Source: Candidatus Margulisiibacteriota bacterium (lineage in GTDB: Bacteria; Margulisbacteria; Termititenacia; Termititenacales; Termititenacaceae). From it: DNA of 32,583 nucleotides. Where the stretch lies: assembly GCA_031274525.1 (NCBI GenBank), contig JAISQA010000029.1, positions 1 through 32,583 of the forward strand, read 5' to 3'. Under the pieces are notes generated by a model, which was not told the DNA's origin, searched no databases, and saw only the letters and a list, made by a program, of their open reading frames with translations. Below are positions 1 to 8,190 of this stretch, one piece after another; positions within the stretch are counted from its first letter, which is position 1; each line of letters begins with the position of its first letter. The position numbers were made by a program, and so were the translations under genes.

Positions 1-380
1 GCGGCCAGCGCATCATAGACCGCTTTGGCCGCAGGATACTGGGTGTTGTTTGACGTGCTGGAGAGCACAGTCACTTTATTGTTCAGGTTTTCTTTGGTGG
101 CCAGCATTGTGGTCATGTCGCTGGCATTGGCTTTGAGATACACCTGGGCTTCGGTGGCCAGCACTGTACCGTTATTGGCCGCTGCCGTAGTCTTGTTCGG
201 CACGACCGGCGCTGTGCTGAATGTTTTTGTTCCGTTTATTGTCTCGTTGCCAGTTAGGGTGACCTTACTGTCCAGCGCGGCCGTCATATCGCTGATATTG
301 GCTTTGGTATCCAGTGCGGCTTCCATATCGCTGGCTTTCATTGGTTTTCCCGCAGCTATTCCTGAATATTTTTCTGCCAT
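1..380 (-). CDS. Phage tail fibre/collar-like protein, N-terminal part (runs off the window)
   Basis: This gene is not in the ORF track because no stop lies inside the window. Reading the minus strand from the ATG at 380 gives an open frame of 126 codons starting MAEKYSGIAAGKPMKASD. It has alternating modules of the type 'LDTKANISDM' and 'YLKANASDM', and a segment 'LTGNETINGTKTFS' that is typical of phage or prophage tail-fibre and collar proteins. Repeated Ala/Asp/Lys/Thr-rich shaft modules fit a trimeric fibre. An AAGGAG Shine-Dalgarno lies eight bases before the ATG, which fixes the start. The plus-strand ORF at 25-408 is its antisense shadow. It could belong to a prophage, a tailocin or a domesticated surface fibre; the window does not show which. 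The reading frame is secure, the exact function is not. Confidence 0.75.
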   Translation of the reverse strand, partial: MAEKYSGIAAGKPMKASDMEAALDTKANISDMTAALDSKVTLTGNETINGTKTFSTAPVVPNKTTAAANNGTVLATEAQVYLKANASDMTTMLATKENLNNKVTVLSSTSNNTQYPAAKAVYDALA

Positions 381-403
381 AAATATACTCCTTTGCTGGT
401 GTT

Positions 404-463
404 ATTGACTATATGATAATTGTCAAATTGCTAATTGTCAATAATGCGCTGTTAGAATATAAA
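404..463. promoter_or_regulatory. Overlapping divergent promoters with repeated AATTGTCAA sites
   Basis: AATTGTCAA occurs at 418-426 and again at 433-441, and an inverted half-site ATTGAC lies at 404-409. On the plus strand TTGTCA (435-440), a 17-base spacer and TATAAA (458-463) form a sigma70-like promoter for the XRE gene. On the minus strand TTGACA (441-436), a 17-base spacer and TATCAT (418-413) form a promoter for the tail-fibre-like gene. The two -35 boxes use the same bases. Binding by the XRE protein is inferred from its position only. Confidence 0.55.
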
Positions 464-470
464 CTTGAGC

Positions 471-797
471 ATGGATTTGAAACAACTTTTTGTGCAAAAT
501 CTGCGGCGTTTGCGGGCGGACGCCGGTGTTTCGCAGATGAAACTGGCCGAGCTTTGCGGAACTTCGGCCAGCTATATCGGTGCGATTGAAATAGGCATTA
601 GATTTCCTTCGATGAAACTGCTGGCCAAAATTGCGGACGCGCTGAGCGTGAAACCTTATCAGTTTTTTCTGGAAGAGCAGGACAGACTCAGGGGAGTGAA
701 GCGGCTTCTGGTCAGGCGGTCCTCCGCGCAGGATATACTAAAAAATTATATCATAAATCAACTGAAAACCACTTTGCAGCAGGTGAAAAAATATTAA
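471..797 (+). CDS. XRE-family helix-turn-helix transcriptional regulator
   Basis: A 108-residue protein whose N-terminal two thirds is a Cro/C1-type HTH: 'LRRLRADAGVSQMKLAELCG' followed by the recognition-helix region 'TSASYIGAIEIGIRFPSM' and 'LLAKIADALSVKPYQFF'. This is the common small single-domain repressor layout, with a short basic C-terminal tail that could mediate dimerisation. The ORF track starts at a TTG (465). I prefer the ATG at 471 because a -10 box (458-463) ends seven bases before it, so the transcript would begin at the ATG itself. It is divergent from the tail-fibre-like gene and separated by paired AATTGTCAA sites, so it is a likely local regulator of itself and that gene. 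Family call is firm; target is inferred. Confidence 0.85.
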   Translation: MDLKQLFVQNLRRLRADAGVSQMKLAELCGTSASYIGAIEIGIRFPSMKLLAKIADALSVKPYQFFLEEQDRLRGVKRLLVRRSSAQDILKNYIINQLKTTLQQVKKY

Positions 798-2462
<1,665 letters not shown>

Positions 2463-2540
2463 CTTCTACCGGGGTTTCTTACTTAAATTTTTAGGGAATA
2501 TTTGGTATTATCTGGGAATAAATAGGAATATAAGGTAAGT

Positions 2541-3593
2541 ATGCTAAATGTAAAAAATATTAAAATCACCCCGCAGCTGTTATTGCAAATTGCGGAGCTG
2601 GACGAATTCAAAGGCGCCTGGGCTGGTTTTGCCCAGCTGCGACCGGAGCAATTAAAAATCCTGCGTAAGGTATCTACAATCGAATCTGTCGGCTCAAGCA
2701 ATCGGATAGAAGGCAACAAACTTTCTGATACAGAAGTTGAAAGACTGCTGTCCCGCATTAACAAAAAATCTTTCAAATCCCGGGATGAAGAGGAAGTAGC
2801 CGGCTATGCCGAACTTATGAATAGAATTTTTGACGACTATGAGGTTATTCCGCTGTCGGAGAACTACCTCAAACAACTGCATCAAATTCTCCTGCAATAT
2901 GTGGGCAGGGCGGCGAAACATCGTGGCGAATACAAAAAAATAGCAAACTCCGTCGCCGCATTTGACTATAATGGTAGAGAAATAGGCATAGTGTTTGAAA
3001 CTGCTTTGCCGTTTGATACCCCGCGTTTAATGGCCGAATTGATGGAATGGACACGTAAGAATCTGGACGATTCGTTGCTGCATCCGCTGCTTGTCCTGGG
3101 TGTGTTCATTGTGCATTTTCTGGTCATTCATCCTTTCCAGGACGGAAATGGCCGCCTGTCGCGCGCACTGACGGCGTTGCTCTTATTAAAAAAAGGTTAT
3201 GCCTATGTGCCATACGGTTCCCTGGAATCAATTATAGAGGCGAACAAAGAAGGATACTATCGCGCGCTCCGCCGCACACAAAAAAATATCTGGTCCGGTA
3301 AAGCTGACTATGAGCCGTGGTTAGCCTTTTTCTTAACTGCTTTGCAAAAGCAGAAGAGACATCTGGCAGAAAAAATTGCGCTGCTCAAATCAGACGATAC
3401 AAAATTATCACGGACGGCGCGGTCTATCCTGGCCTTGTTTGAGAATAAACTGCAATGGACCATTCTGGAAGCGGAAAAAGAACTCAAAGAAAACAGAGAG
3501 ACCATCCGGAAATCTGTAAAGTCTTTAGTGGCCGGCGGCTATCTTGTCAAACATGGCACGACCAGAGGTGCGTGGTATGAAAAAGCGAGATGA
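2541..3593 (+). CDS. Fic-domain protein with autoinhibitory helix and C-terminal winged helix
   Basis: A 350-residue Fic (filamentation induced by cAMP) protein, predicted to AMPylate or otherwise modify a target hydroxyl. The active-site motif HPFQDGNGRLSR spans residues 197-208 with all key residues (His197, Asp201, Asn203, Arg208). An inhibitory-helix motif of the (S/T)xxxE(G/N) type, SNRIEG at 53-58, lies N-terminal, which places it with class II Fic proteins that keep themselves off. The C-terminal 60 residues ('ARSILALFENKLQWTILEAEKEL...') look like a winged HTH, often seen in Fic proteins that also regulate transcription. A TATAAG box ends six bases before the ATG, again suggesting a leaderless transcript. 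It has no partner antitoxin gene because the inhibitor is built in. Confidence 0.92.
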   Translation: MLNVKNIKITPQLLLQIAELDEFKGAWAGFAQLRPEQLKILRKVSTIESVGSSNRIEGNKLSDTEVERLLSRINKKSFKSRDEEEVAGYAELMNRIFDDYEVIPLSENYLKQLHQILLQYVGRAAKHRGEYKKIANSVAAFDYNGREIGIVFETALPFDTPRLMAELMEWTRKNLDDSLLHPLLVLGVFIVHFLVIHPFQDGNGRLSRALTALLLLKKGYAYVPYGSLESIIEANKEGYYRALRRTQKNIWSGKADYEPWLAFFLTALQKQKRHLAEKIALLKSDDTKLSRTARSILALFENKLQWTILEAEKELKENRETIRKSVKSLVAGGYLVKHGTTRGAWYEKAR

Positions 3594-3658
3594 TTGGAAC
3601 TGCTGGCTATCGCCGGAAATAAACCCGGGTAAATGTTTTGGCCGGGCTGATCTGTATT

Positions 3659-3735
3659 TGGTAGCGGGGGGCAGAATCGAACCGCCGACCTATGGGTTAT
3701 GAATCCATCGCTCTCACCAGCTGAGCTACCCCGCC
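3659..3735 (-). tRNA. tRNA-Met (anticodon CAT), elongator type
   Basis: On the minus strand the sequence folds into a standard cloverleaf: acceptor GGCGGGG paired with CCCCGCT (one G-U), D-stem GCTC/GAGC, anticodon loop TTCATAA with CAT, and T-arm with GGTTCGATT. The 3' CCA is encoded. The first base pair is G-U rather than the unpaired C-A of initiator tRNA, so this is more likely elongator Met; a lysidine-modified tRNA-Ile cannot be fully excluded by eye. The bottom anticodon-stem pair is an A-C mismatch. Confidence 0.93.
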
Positions 3736-3747
3736 AAAGTCTGGAAA

Positions 3748-3753
3748 ATTATA
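3748..3753 (-). promoter_or_regulatory. -10 box for tRNA-Met
   Basis: Minus-strand TATAAT lies twelve bases upstream of the mature tRNA 5' end, giving a short 5' leader. A matching -35 is not obvious. Confidence 0.5.
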
Positions 3754-3816
3754 ACATAAGATAAAAAAATTATGAGGTTGAAAATTACCTTGCCAAACCC
3801 TTAGTCGGAAAACTAT

Positions 3817-4008
3817 TTACTTTCCTGCTTTCCGGCGGTTGCAGTCTTTACAAAGCAACTGGCAGTTTTTAGCGGTTGTTTGACCGCCGTCGTGCCAGGG
3901 GGGGGTTATGTGATCCGCTTCCATGGTGTCTATCTGCCTGTCTTTGTAAACGAGTTCACGCTGATATTTGGGGCGGATATTTAACTTACCGCTATCCTCC
4001 GCTGACTT
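3817..4008 (-). pseudogene. Remnant of a DUF262/HNH nuclease with the middle deleted
   Basis: Too short for the ORF track and without a start codon. Minus-strand reading gives about 63 codons. The first part, 'SGKLNIRPKYQRELVYKDRQ', resembles the N-terminal DUF262 (ParB-like, GmrSD-type) segment. It runs directly into 'MEADHIT..WHDGG', '..NCQLLCKDCNRRK', which is the C-terminal HNH nuclease module of the same protein type. The several hundred residues that normally separate these are missing, so this looks like an internal deletion joining the two ends in frame. A run of eight C bases adds a second proline inside the HNH motif. The frame is continuous with the upstream antitoxin-like gene apart from one TAA. 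It is almost certainly non-functional as a restriction enzyme. Confidence 0.65.
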
Positions 4009-4242
4009 TTAATTGTTAGCCGTGGCAATTTCCCTCCGCACCAATTCGCCGATAATTTCCATAGTGGTCTTATGATCGGCGGCGGCTTTCGCTGTAAGGT
4101 ATTGCGCGGATAACGCATCAACAGCAAACATGCGCGCTTTACGCCGGGCAAAAAGCCCAAGCTTGCCCTTTTTAGGCATTACAGTGTTCTTAGTGTAATA
4201 CCTGTCCATTGCCTCCGCGTCTTTCTCAGTCATTCCTGGCAT
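4009..4242 (-). CDS. Small antitoxin-like protein (possible CopG/RHH type)
   Basis: A 77-residue charged protein beginning MPGMTEKDAEAMDRYYTKN and ending '...TTMEIIGELVRREIATANN'. The C-terminal '..EIIGELVRREIA' helix resembles the closing helix of ribbon-helix-helix antitoxins, and the 'FARRKARMFAVDALSAQYLTAKA' middle fits small phage or plasmid antitoxin-like proteins, but I cannot name the family. The start is fixed by AAGGAG seven bases upstream. A toxin-like fragment (4253-4402) ends just before it, as in a toxin-antitoxin pair where the toxin gene comes first. Downstream, in the same frame after one stop, lies the nuclease remnant. Real gene likely; function uncertain. Confidence 0.55.
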   Translation of the reverse strand: MPGMTEKDAEAMDRYYTKNTVMPKKGKLGLFARRKARMFAVDALSAQYLTAKAAADHKTTMEIIGELVRREIATANN

Positions 4243-4252
4243 GGCATTCTCC

Positions 4253-4402
4253 TTACTCTTCCACCAGTGAATAATATGCCCTGCGGCATTTCATCGCGTG
4301 GAATACATTGATGTTTTGCTCATCAATTACATTATATATGATTTCGAGCAAATTGGCGTGGCATGACCTAAATTTTCCAATTTCTAAATAGGCCAGTTTT
4401 GT
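4253..4402 (-). pseudogene. Truncated toxin-like fragment ahead of the antitoxin-like gene
   Basis: Minus-strand frame of 49 codons, open from a TAA at 4403-4405 to a TAA at 4253-4255, ending 'NVFHAMKCRRAYYSLVEE'. It has no good start codon or Shine-Dalgarno; an internal TTG is the best candidate. The protein-like composition and position, with its stop overlapping the antitoxin-like gene's AAGGAG, suggest the C-terminal end of a small toxin whose 5' part was lost when the PLD gene and its promoter came to lie upstream. I do not recognise the family. It may still be chance coding potential. Confidence 0.35.
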
Positions 4403-4403
4403 T

Positions 4404-4409
4404 TATAAT
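4404..4409 (+). promoter_or_regulatory. -10 box of the PLD nuclease gene, leaderless arrangement
   Basis: A perfect TATAAT ends six bases before the ATG at 4416 with no Shine-Dalgarno between, so the start of transcription is predicted at the ATG. Confidence 0.6.
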
Positions 4410-4415
4410 CCAACC

Positions 4416-4916
4416 ATGAAAAAAACATTCTCGCTTTGTTTTTGTCTTCTCGCCGCCTGCCAAATTCTGTTTGCTGCCACCGGCAATATCGCTGTTTATT
4501 TTGCGCCGCAGGATAAGCCAGACCAAAAGCTTATCCGCCTGTTAAATCAAGCTAAAACTGAAGTTAATATCGCAGTGTATTCCCTGACCAAAACAGATAT
4601 TGCTCAAGCCATTGTCTCCGCCCGGCAAAGGGGCGTGAAAGTGCGAATTTTGACTGACCGCGAGCAAGCCGCTAACAAATACGCCAGAGATGAGTATTTT
4701 GAATCTTATCAAATCCCTGTGGCACGTGATACACACAAAGGCTATATGCATCACAAGTTTGCGGTGATTGACGGCAAAATCGTTGTGACCGGCTCATATA
4801 ATTGGAGTAATAATGCCAGCTATAACAATGATGAAAACATGCTGGTCATTGAATCGCCGGAATTGGCGGAAATTTTTAATAATGAGTTCGGGCGGTTATG
4901 GCAGCAGAATAAATAA
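4416..4916 (+). CDS. Secreted phospholipase D-family nuclease (Nuc-like, single HKD motif)
   Basis: A 166-residue protein with an N-terminal export signal (MKK, hydrophobic stretch, cleavage expected after 'LFAA') followed by one PLD half-domain. The HKD motif is complete: His113, Lys115 and Asp120 in 'HHKFAVIDGKIVVTGSYNWS'. Size and single HKD match the Nuc/EDTA-resistant endonuclease group, which dimerises to build the active site and degrades DNA without metal. 'LAAC' in the signal could be read as a lipobox, but the hydrophobic region before it is short, so a soluble periplasmic or secreted enzyme is more likely. It may serve nucleotide scavenging. It converges with rodZ with a 16-base gap. 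Confidence 0.88.
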   Translation: MKKTFSLCFCLLAACQILFAATGNIAVYFAPQDKPDQKLIRLLNQAKTEVNIAVYSLTKTDIAQAIVSARQRGVKVRILTDREQAANKYARDEYFESYQIPVARDTHKGYMHHKFAVIDGKIVVTGSYNWSNNASYNNDENMLVIESPELAEIFNNEFGRLWQQNK

Positions 4917-4932
4917 CGCTCCCGCCGTAAAA

Positions 4933-5910
4933 TTAAATGTTGTTCAATATAGATGCCGCTCCGGAATTATTATTCGCCGGTGTTTGCGGCTGATTTCCCG
5001 TCTGTACGGAAGGTGCGGCGTCGGCGCCGGGCGTGGTTTTACTGCGCGCCGCGTTTTCGGCCGGCGCGGCAGAGGGCGGGAAAAAAACTTTTTCCGGCTC
5101 ATTCAGTATGCCTTCGTCTTTGCCGTTGACCGTCAGGCGCAGGCTGCGCGGCACGCTGGCCCGGATGCGGAGATATTGATTGCCGTCCCAGGCTTTGTAG
5201 TCGCCGCGGCGCATCGAAAACCCCTGCGGCAGGGTCCGCCCGTCGGTTACGGTAATGATCGTGACGTAAGTATCGCTTAGCGCCGTAGCCTCGATGTAGA
5301 CTTTATTCTGATCGTAAATTTTCTGCTGTCTGGTCTCCGGCGTGTCTTTGGCCTCCAGCGGATTGACGTCGTTTTTCTGGCGCAGATTGATATTTTTGAT
5401 ATCGACCATGGAGTTCTTAAAATACAGGGTGGACGCGGTCAGGGCCAGCGCGATGATAATCAGGCCCAGCGTAATATGCGCGAACAGTTTATTGCCTTTT
5501 TTATTTTTGTGCGAGGTGCGAAAGTGGCTGAGGCCGGGAGAATTCATGGTTCTCATACCGGTCGGAAACAAAGTACGTTTATCGACTGCCAGGCCGACTT
5601 TGATCTCGCGCCCCGGCCGGTAACCGGCCTCGCTGGGAAATAATTCAATAAACTGCTTGTGGATCTCTTCGCTATTCAAGCCCAGCAGGTTGGCGTAAAC
5701 TTTTAAGAAGCCTTTGGCGGTTATCAGGTTAGGCATTTTGGCGAAGTCATCATTTTCCATGAATTCCAGAAAAGTTTTTTTGATCTTGCTTTGCTCGGCG
5801 ATCTCTTCCAGACTCAGGGCTTTGCCCAGCCGCGCTGCCCGCAAACGCTGACCGATAGTCGGCTCTGCCGGGCTGTTTTCTGGGGTATTTAACTCTTGTT
5901 CATCGCTCAT
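4933..5910 (-). CDS. rodZ: RodZ-like cytoskeletal protein (HTH + TM + DUF4115)
   Basis: A 325-residue bitopic membrane protein. Residues about 20-80 form a RodZ-type HTH ('IGQRLRAARLGKALSLEEIAEQSKIKKTFLEFMENDDF'), which in other bacteria binds MreB. A single membrane helix lies near 145-167 ('ITLGLIIIALALTASTLYF'). The extracytoplasmic part contains the DUF4115 beta domain ('TYVTIITVTDGRTLPQGFSMRRGD..') and ends in a Pro/Ala-rich tail. The architecture and order are diagnostic, though many genomes annotate this simply as HTH/DUF4115 protein. An AGAGAAGAG purine run before the ATG can serve as ribosome binding site. It shares direction with scpB-scpA but the gap of about 70 bases leaves operon membership open. 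Confidence 0.85.
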   Translation of the reverse strand: MSDEQELNTPENSPAEPTIGQRLRAARLGKALSLEEIAEQSKIKKTFLEFMENDDFAKMPNLITAKGFLKVYANLLGLNSEEIHKQFIELFPSEAGYRPGREIKVGLAVDKRTLFPTGMRTMNSPGLSHFRTSHKNKKGNKLFAHITLGLIIIALALTASTLYFKNSMVDIKNINLRQKNDVNPLEAKDTPETRQQKIYDQNKVYIEATALSDTYVTIITVTDGRTLPQGFSMRRGDYKAWDGNQYLRIRASVPRSLRLTVNGKDEGILNEPEKVFFPPSAAPAENAARSKTTPGADAAPSVQTGNQPQTPANNNSGAASILNNI

Positions 5911-5981
5911 AAATCACTCTTCTCTGGTTTTTTAGCAAAAGTAAAGACAGTGCTGTAATTGTACACTATTTTATTAAATAT

Positions 5982-6596
5982 TCAATTTTGCCGCGTGTTG
6001 TTTTCCGCGAAAGTTAATTCCGCGGTCTGCGCCGCGGCAAATTTTTGCAGGCCGGCGGCCAGCAGCTCCGGTTTGGACTGCATTTTTAGATTGGGTTCCG
6101 GCGGCAGATCCTGCAGATCCCTCAGACCGAAATGTTTGAGAAATTTTTCTGTGGTGCCGTAGAGCAGCGGCCGGCCGAGTCCTTCGGAGCGTCCCTGTTC
6201 CGTGACCAGCTCTTTGTCCTGCAGTGATTTGACTATCCAGTCCGAATTGATGCCGCGAATCGCCTCAATCTCGCCCCTGGACACCGGCTGGCGGTAGGCG
6301 ATGATGACCAGCGTTTCCAGAGCCGCCGGTGACAGAGAAAACTCCTGCGGCGAATTGAGATACAGCTCCAGCGGCCCGGCGTATTCCGGCTTGGTCGCAA
6401 ATTGATAGCCGTTGGCCACATTGACTATTTGCAGGCCGTGTTCCGGCGCGGACAGACCGGCGCTCAATTCGGCGAGCGCTTCCTGTACGGCAGTTTCCGG
6501 CGCGTCCAGATAACGCGCCAGCTGCTCCGGCGCGAGCGGCTGTCTGGCCATGAAGAGCAGTACTTCCAGACGGGCTTTAAGCTGAGGTTCCGGCAT
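5982..6596 (-). CDS. scpB: Segregation and condensation protein B
   Basis: A 204-residue ScpB, the double winged-helix kleisin partner of the SMC condensin complex in chromosome compaction. The motifs 'LEVLLFMARQPL..EQLARYL', 'ALETLVIIAYRQPVSRGEIEAIRGINSD' and 'LLYGTTEKFLKHFGLRDLQDLP' are typical. The ORF track extends it to 6983, but the true start is the ATG at 6596, giving the usual family length. Its first 20 bases overlap the end of scpA, so the two are translated as a coupled pair from the scpA promoter. Confidence 0.95.
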   Translation of the reverse strand: MPEPQLKARLEVLLFMARQPLAPEQLARYLDAPETAVQEALAELSAGLSAPEHGLQIVNVANGYQFATKPEYAGPLELYLNSPQEFSLSPAALETLVIIAYRQPVSRGEIEAIRGINSDWIVKSLQDKELVTEQGRSEGLGRPLLYGTTEKFLKHFGLRDLQDLPPEPNLKMQSKPELLAAGLQKFAAAQTAELTFAENNTRQN

Positions 6597-7449
6597 TTTC
6601 GCTTTCTCCCTGCGGCAGATTGTATTCTGCGGCGTCAAACTCCAGCGCCTGCGTCTCGACGTTTTTGCGCGGCACGAGCTCAATGTCGTCAAATATAGCA
6701 TTTTGCACAATAAGAATAAACTGCTGGCGCACCAGCTCCAGCATGCCGACAAAAGTGGCGATAATCTCGTAGCGGTTGTCAATGTCCTGAAAAAATTCGG
6801 AGAAGAGCATGCTGGTTTTACTGTTTTTGATGCGCTCGATGATCTCGTGCATTTTGTCCTTGATCGGGTAAGTGTGCAGGACTGCAAGCTGATACGGACT
6901 TTGCAGGAGGCGCAGCTCAAAATTCTGCCAGATGCGGTTGAAAGCTTTGACCAGCAGCTCCAGATCCGCATTTTTAATGACAATATTTTTTTCCTGCGGC
7001 AGGGAATTCAGATATTCCGCGTTGATGTCTGCGCGGGTGTGCACATGGGCAAAATCATTTTCTCTCTGCAGCAGACTGCGCGTCAGATTTTTGAAAGCCT
7101 TATACTCGATGAGCCGCTCCAGCAGCAGGGTTTTTTCCTGTTCGGCTTCGGCCAGCAGCTCCTGATTGTCCGGGTTTTCCGCGGGCAGGAGCATTTTGGA
7201 TTTGAGCTCGATGAGGAACGCCGCCATTTCTAGAAATTTGCCGCTGACCTCTAAGTCCAGCGCCTGCAGCTGATGCAGATACTCCAGATAGGAATTGGTG
7301 ATCTTGCTGATCGAGATGTCATAGATCGCCAGCTTTTCTGCTTCGATGAGACCGAGCAGCACATCAAAAGGACCTTCGAAAACTTCCAGCGAAATTTTGA
7401 AGCCGTCGTCTTTGGAAAATTCCAGCGTCGCGTTGGTTGTGTTTTGCAT
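6577..7449 (-). CDS. scpA: Segregation and condensation protein A (kleisin)
   Basis: A 290-residue kleisin that bridges SMC heads. The N-terminal 'FEGPFDVLLGLIEAEKLAIYDISISKITNSYLEYL' and '..FLEMAAFLIELKSKMLLP' are the ScpA hallmark, and a winged-helix C-terminus follows. I prefer the ATG at 7449 over the TTG at 7488 in the ORF track because the protein then begins just before the conserved domain. A TAAAAT box (minus strand, 7465-7460) lies ten bases upstream and a poor -35 (TTGCGG) 17 bases before that. The residues that the TTG would add are translated promoter sequence. First gene of the scpAB pair and divergent from the AT-rich orphan at 7599. Confidence 0.94.
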   Translation of the reverse strand: MQNTTNATLEFSKDDGFKISLEVFEGPFDVLLGLIEAEKLAIYDISISKITNSYLEYLHQLQALDLEVSGKFLEMAAFLIELKSKMLLPAENPDNQELLAEAEQEKTLLLERLIEYKAFKNLTRSLLQRENDFAHVHTRADINAEYLNSLPQEKNIVIKNADLELLVKAFNRIWQNFELRLLQSPYQLAVLHTYPIKDKMHEIIERIKNSKTSMLFSEFFQDIDNRYEIIATFVGMLELVRQQFILIVQNAIFDDIELVPRKNVETQALEFDAAEYNLPQGESENAGTSA

Positions 7450-7544
7450 AAGCCGTAGAATTTTAACTTTATTTATATGTCTCCGCAACCTGTGGTAAGA
7501 TACAAAAAAAATGAGATTTTTGCGATGTACTTACGATATCTAAT

Positions 7545-7559
7545 ATATCTGGTAGATAT
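7545..7559. promoter_or_regulatory. Short palindrome ATATCT-GGT-AGATAT upstream of the orphan gene
   Basis: Perfect six-base arms around a three-base centre, forty bases before the orphan ATG and between it and the divergent scpA. It may be an operator; no binding protein can be named. Confidence 0.3.
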
Positions 7560-7598
7560 TCTGAATTAAGACCAGCTAATATTTATTAAGGAGGAACT

Positions 7599-8126
7599 AT
7601 GTATAAAAAACAAATATCTTTTGAAAATGAGCTTAGTGATTTTCTGGGCGATACTTCCGCTGCGTCATCTGCTAGTAAAATATTGGATAAATTAAAATCT
7701 AGTATTATGAATAATAATGTTGAAACAGATCCATTGTTTTGGAAACAATTTTGGACACACTGTGGTGCGGATGAATCGGTTGCAGGACTGGAATATTTGT
7801 TAGAAAAAGGACTTTCTCCAGAACAGCTTGAAAAATATTTTATGGAACTTAGCAGTATCTGTGGCGAAGCACTTGCACTGGTGTTTGAAACATTAAAACT
7901 TGTTCCTAGAATAATGAATGGGCAGAATCCTTTTGTTTCATCACAGAAAAAACCGGAGACGCCCAAAGAATGCTTAATGGTTATAACTATAACTGTTGGA
8001 AATATAGTTTTTAAATCTACCAAACCGGATCCATTAGATAATTTTTCGGGAAGAGACTGGTATCCCACGCAGGAACAGATGAATAAATTTCGTGTCTTTG
8101 CAGAAAATATTTTGAGAATGCCCTAA
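7599..8126 (+). CDS. Hypothetical AT-rich protein
   Basis: A 175-residue, mostly helical, soluble protein starting MYKKQISFENELSDFLGD, with no signal peptide or membrane helix and no motif I recognise. A strong AAGGAGG six bases before the ATG and a clean stop support a real gene. Its base composition is clearly more AT-rich than the flanking scpA and gpsA genes, and codon choice (many TTA, AAA, ATA) differs, which suggests recent acquisition. It stands alone, divergent from scpA and convergent with gpsA. The antisense ORF 7586-8068 is rejected as a shadow. Function unknown. Confidence 0.75.
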   Translation: MYKKQISFENELSDFLGDTSAASSASKILDKLKSSIMNNNVETDPLFWKQFWTHCGADESVAGLEYLLEKGLSPEQLEKYFMELSSICGEALALVFETLKLVPRIMNGQNPFVSSQKKPETPKECLMVITITVGNIVFKSTKPDPLDNFSGRDWYPTQEQMNKFRVFAENILRMP

Positions 8127-8138
8127 AGATGAGCCTTT

Positions 8139-8184
8139 CGGACAAGGCAGGATGGTTACAGCAAAAACTCTGCTGCGTTGTCCG
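8139..8184. terminator. Stem-loop between convergent genes
   Basis: CGGACAAGGCAG (8139-8150) pairs with CTGCGTTGTCCG (8173-8184) over 12 positions with one mismatch and a 22-base loop. It sits exactly between the convergent orphan gene and gpsA. No U-tract follows on either strand, so termination is inferred from position. Confidence 0.4.
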
Positions 8185-8190
8185 TCGAGA

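Noticed and set aside
25-408. 127-residue plus-strand ORF
   Set aside because: Antisense to the tail-fibre-like frame, which has a Shine-Dalgarno and recognisable repeats.
7586-8068. 160-residue minus-strand ORF
   Set aside because: Antisense to the orphan gene that has a near-perfect Shine-Dalgarno.
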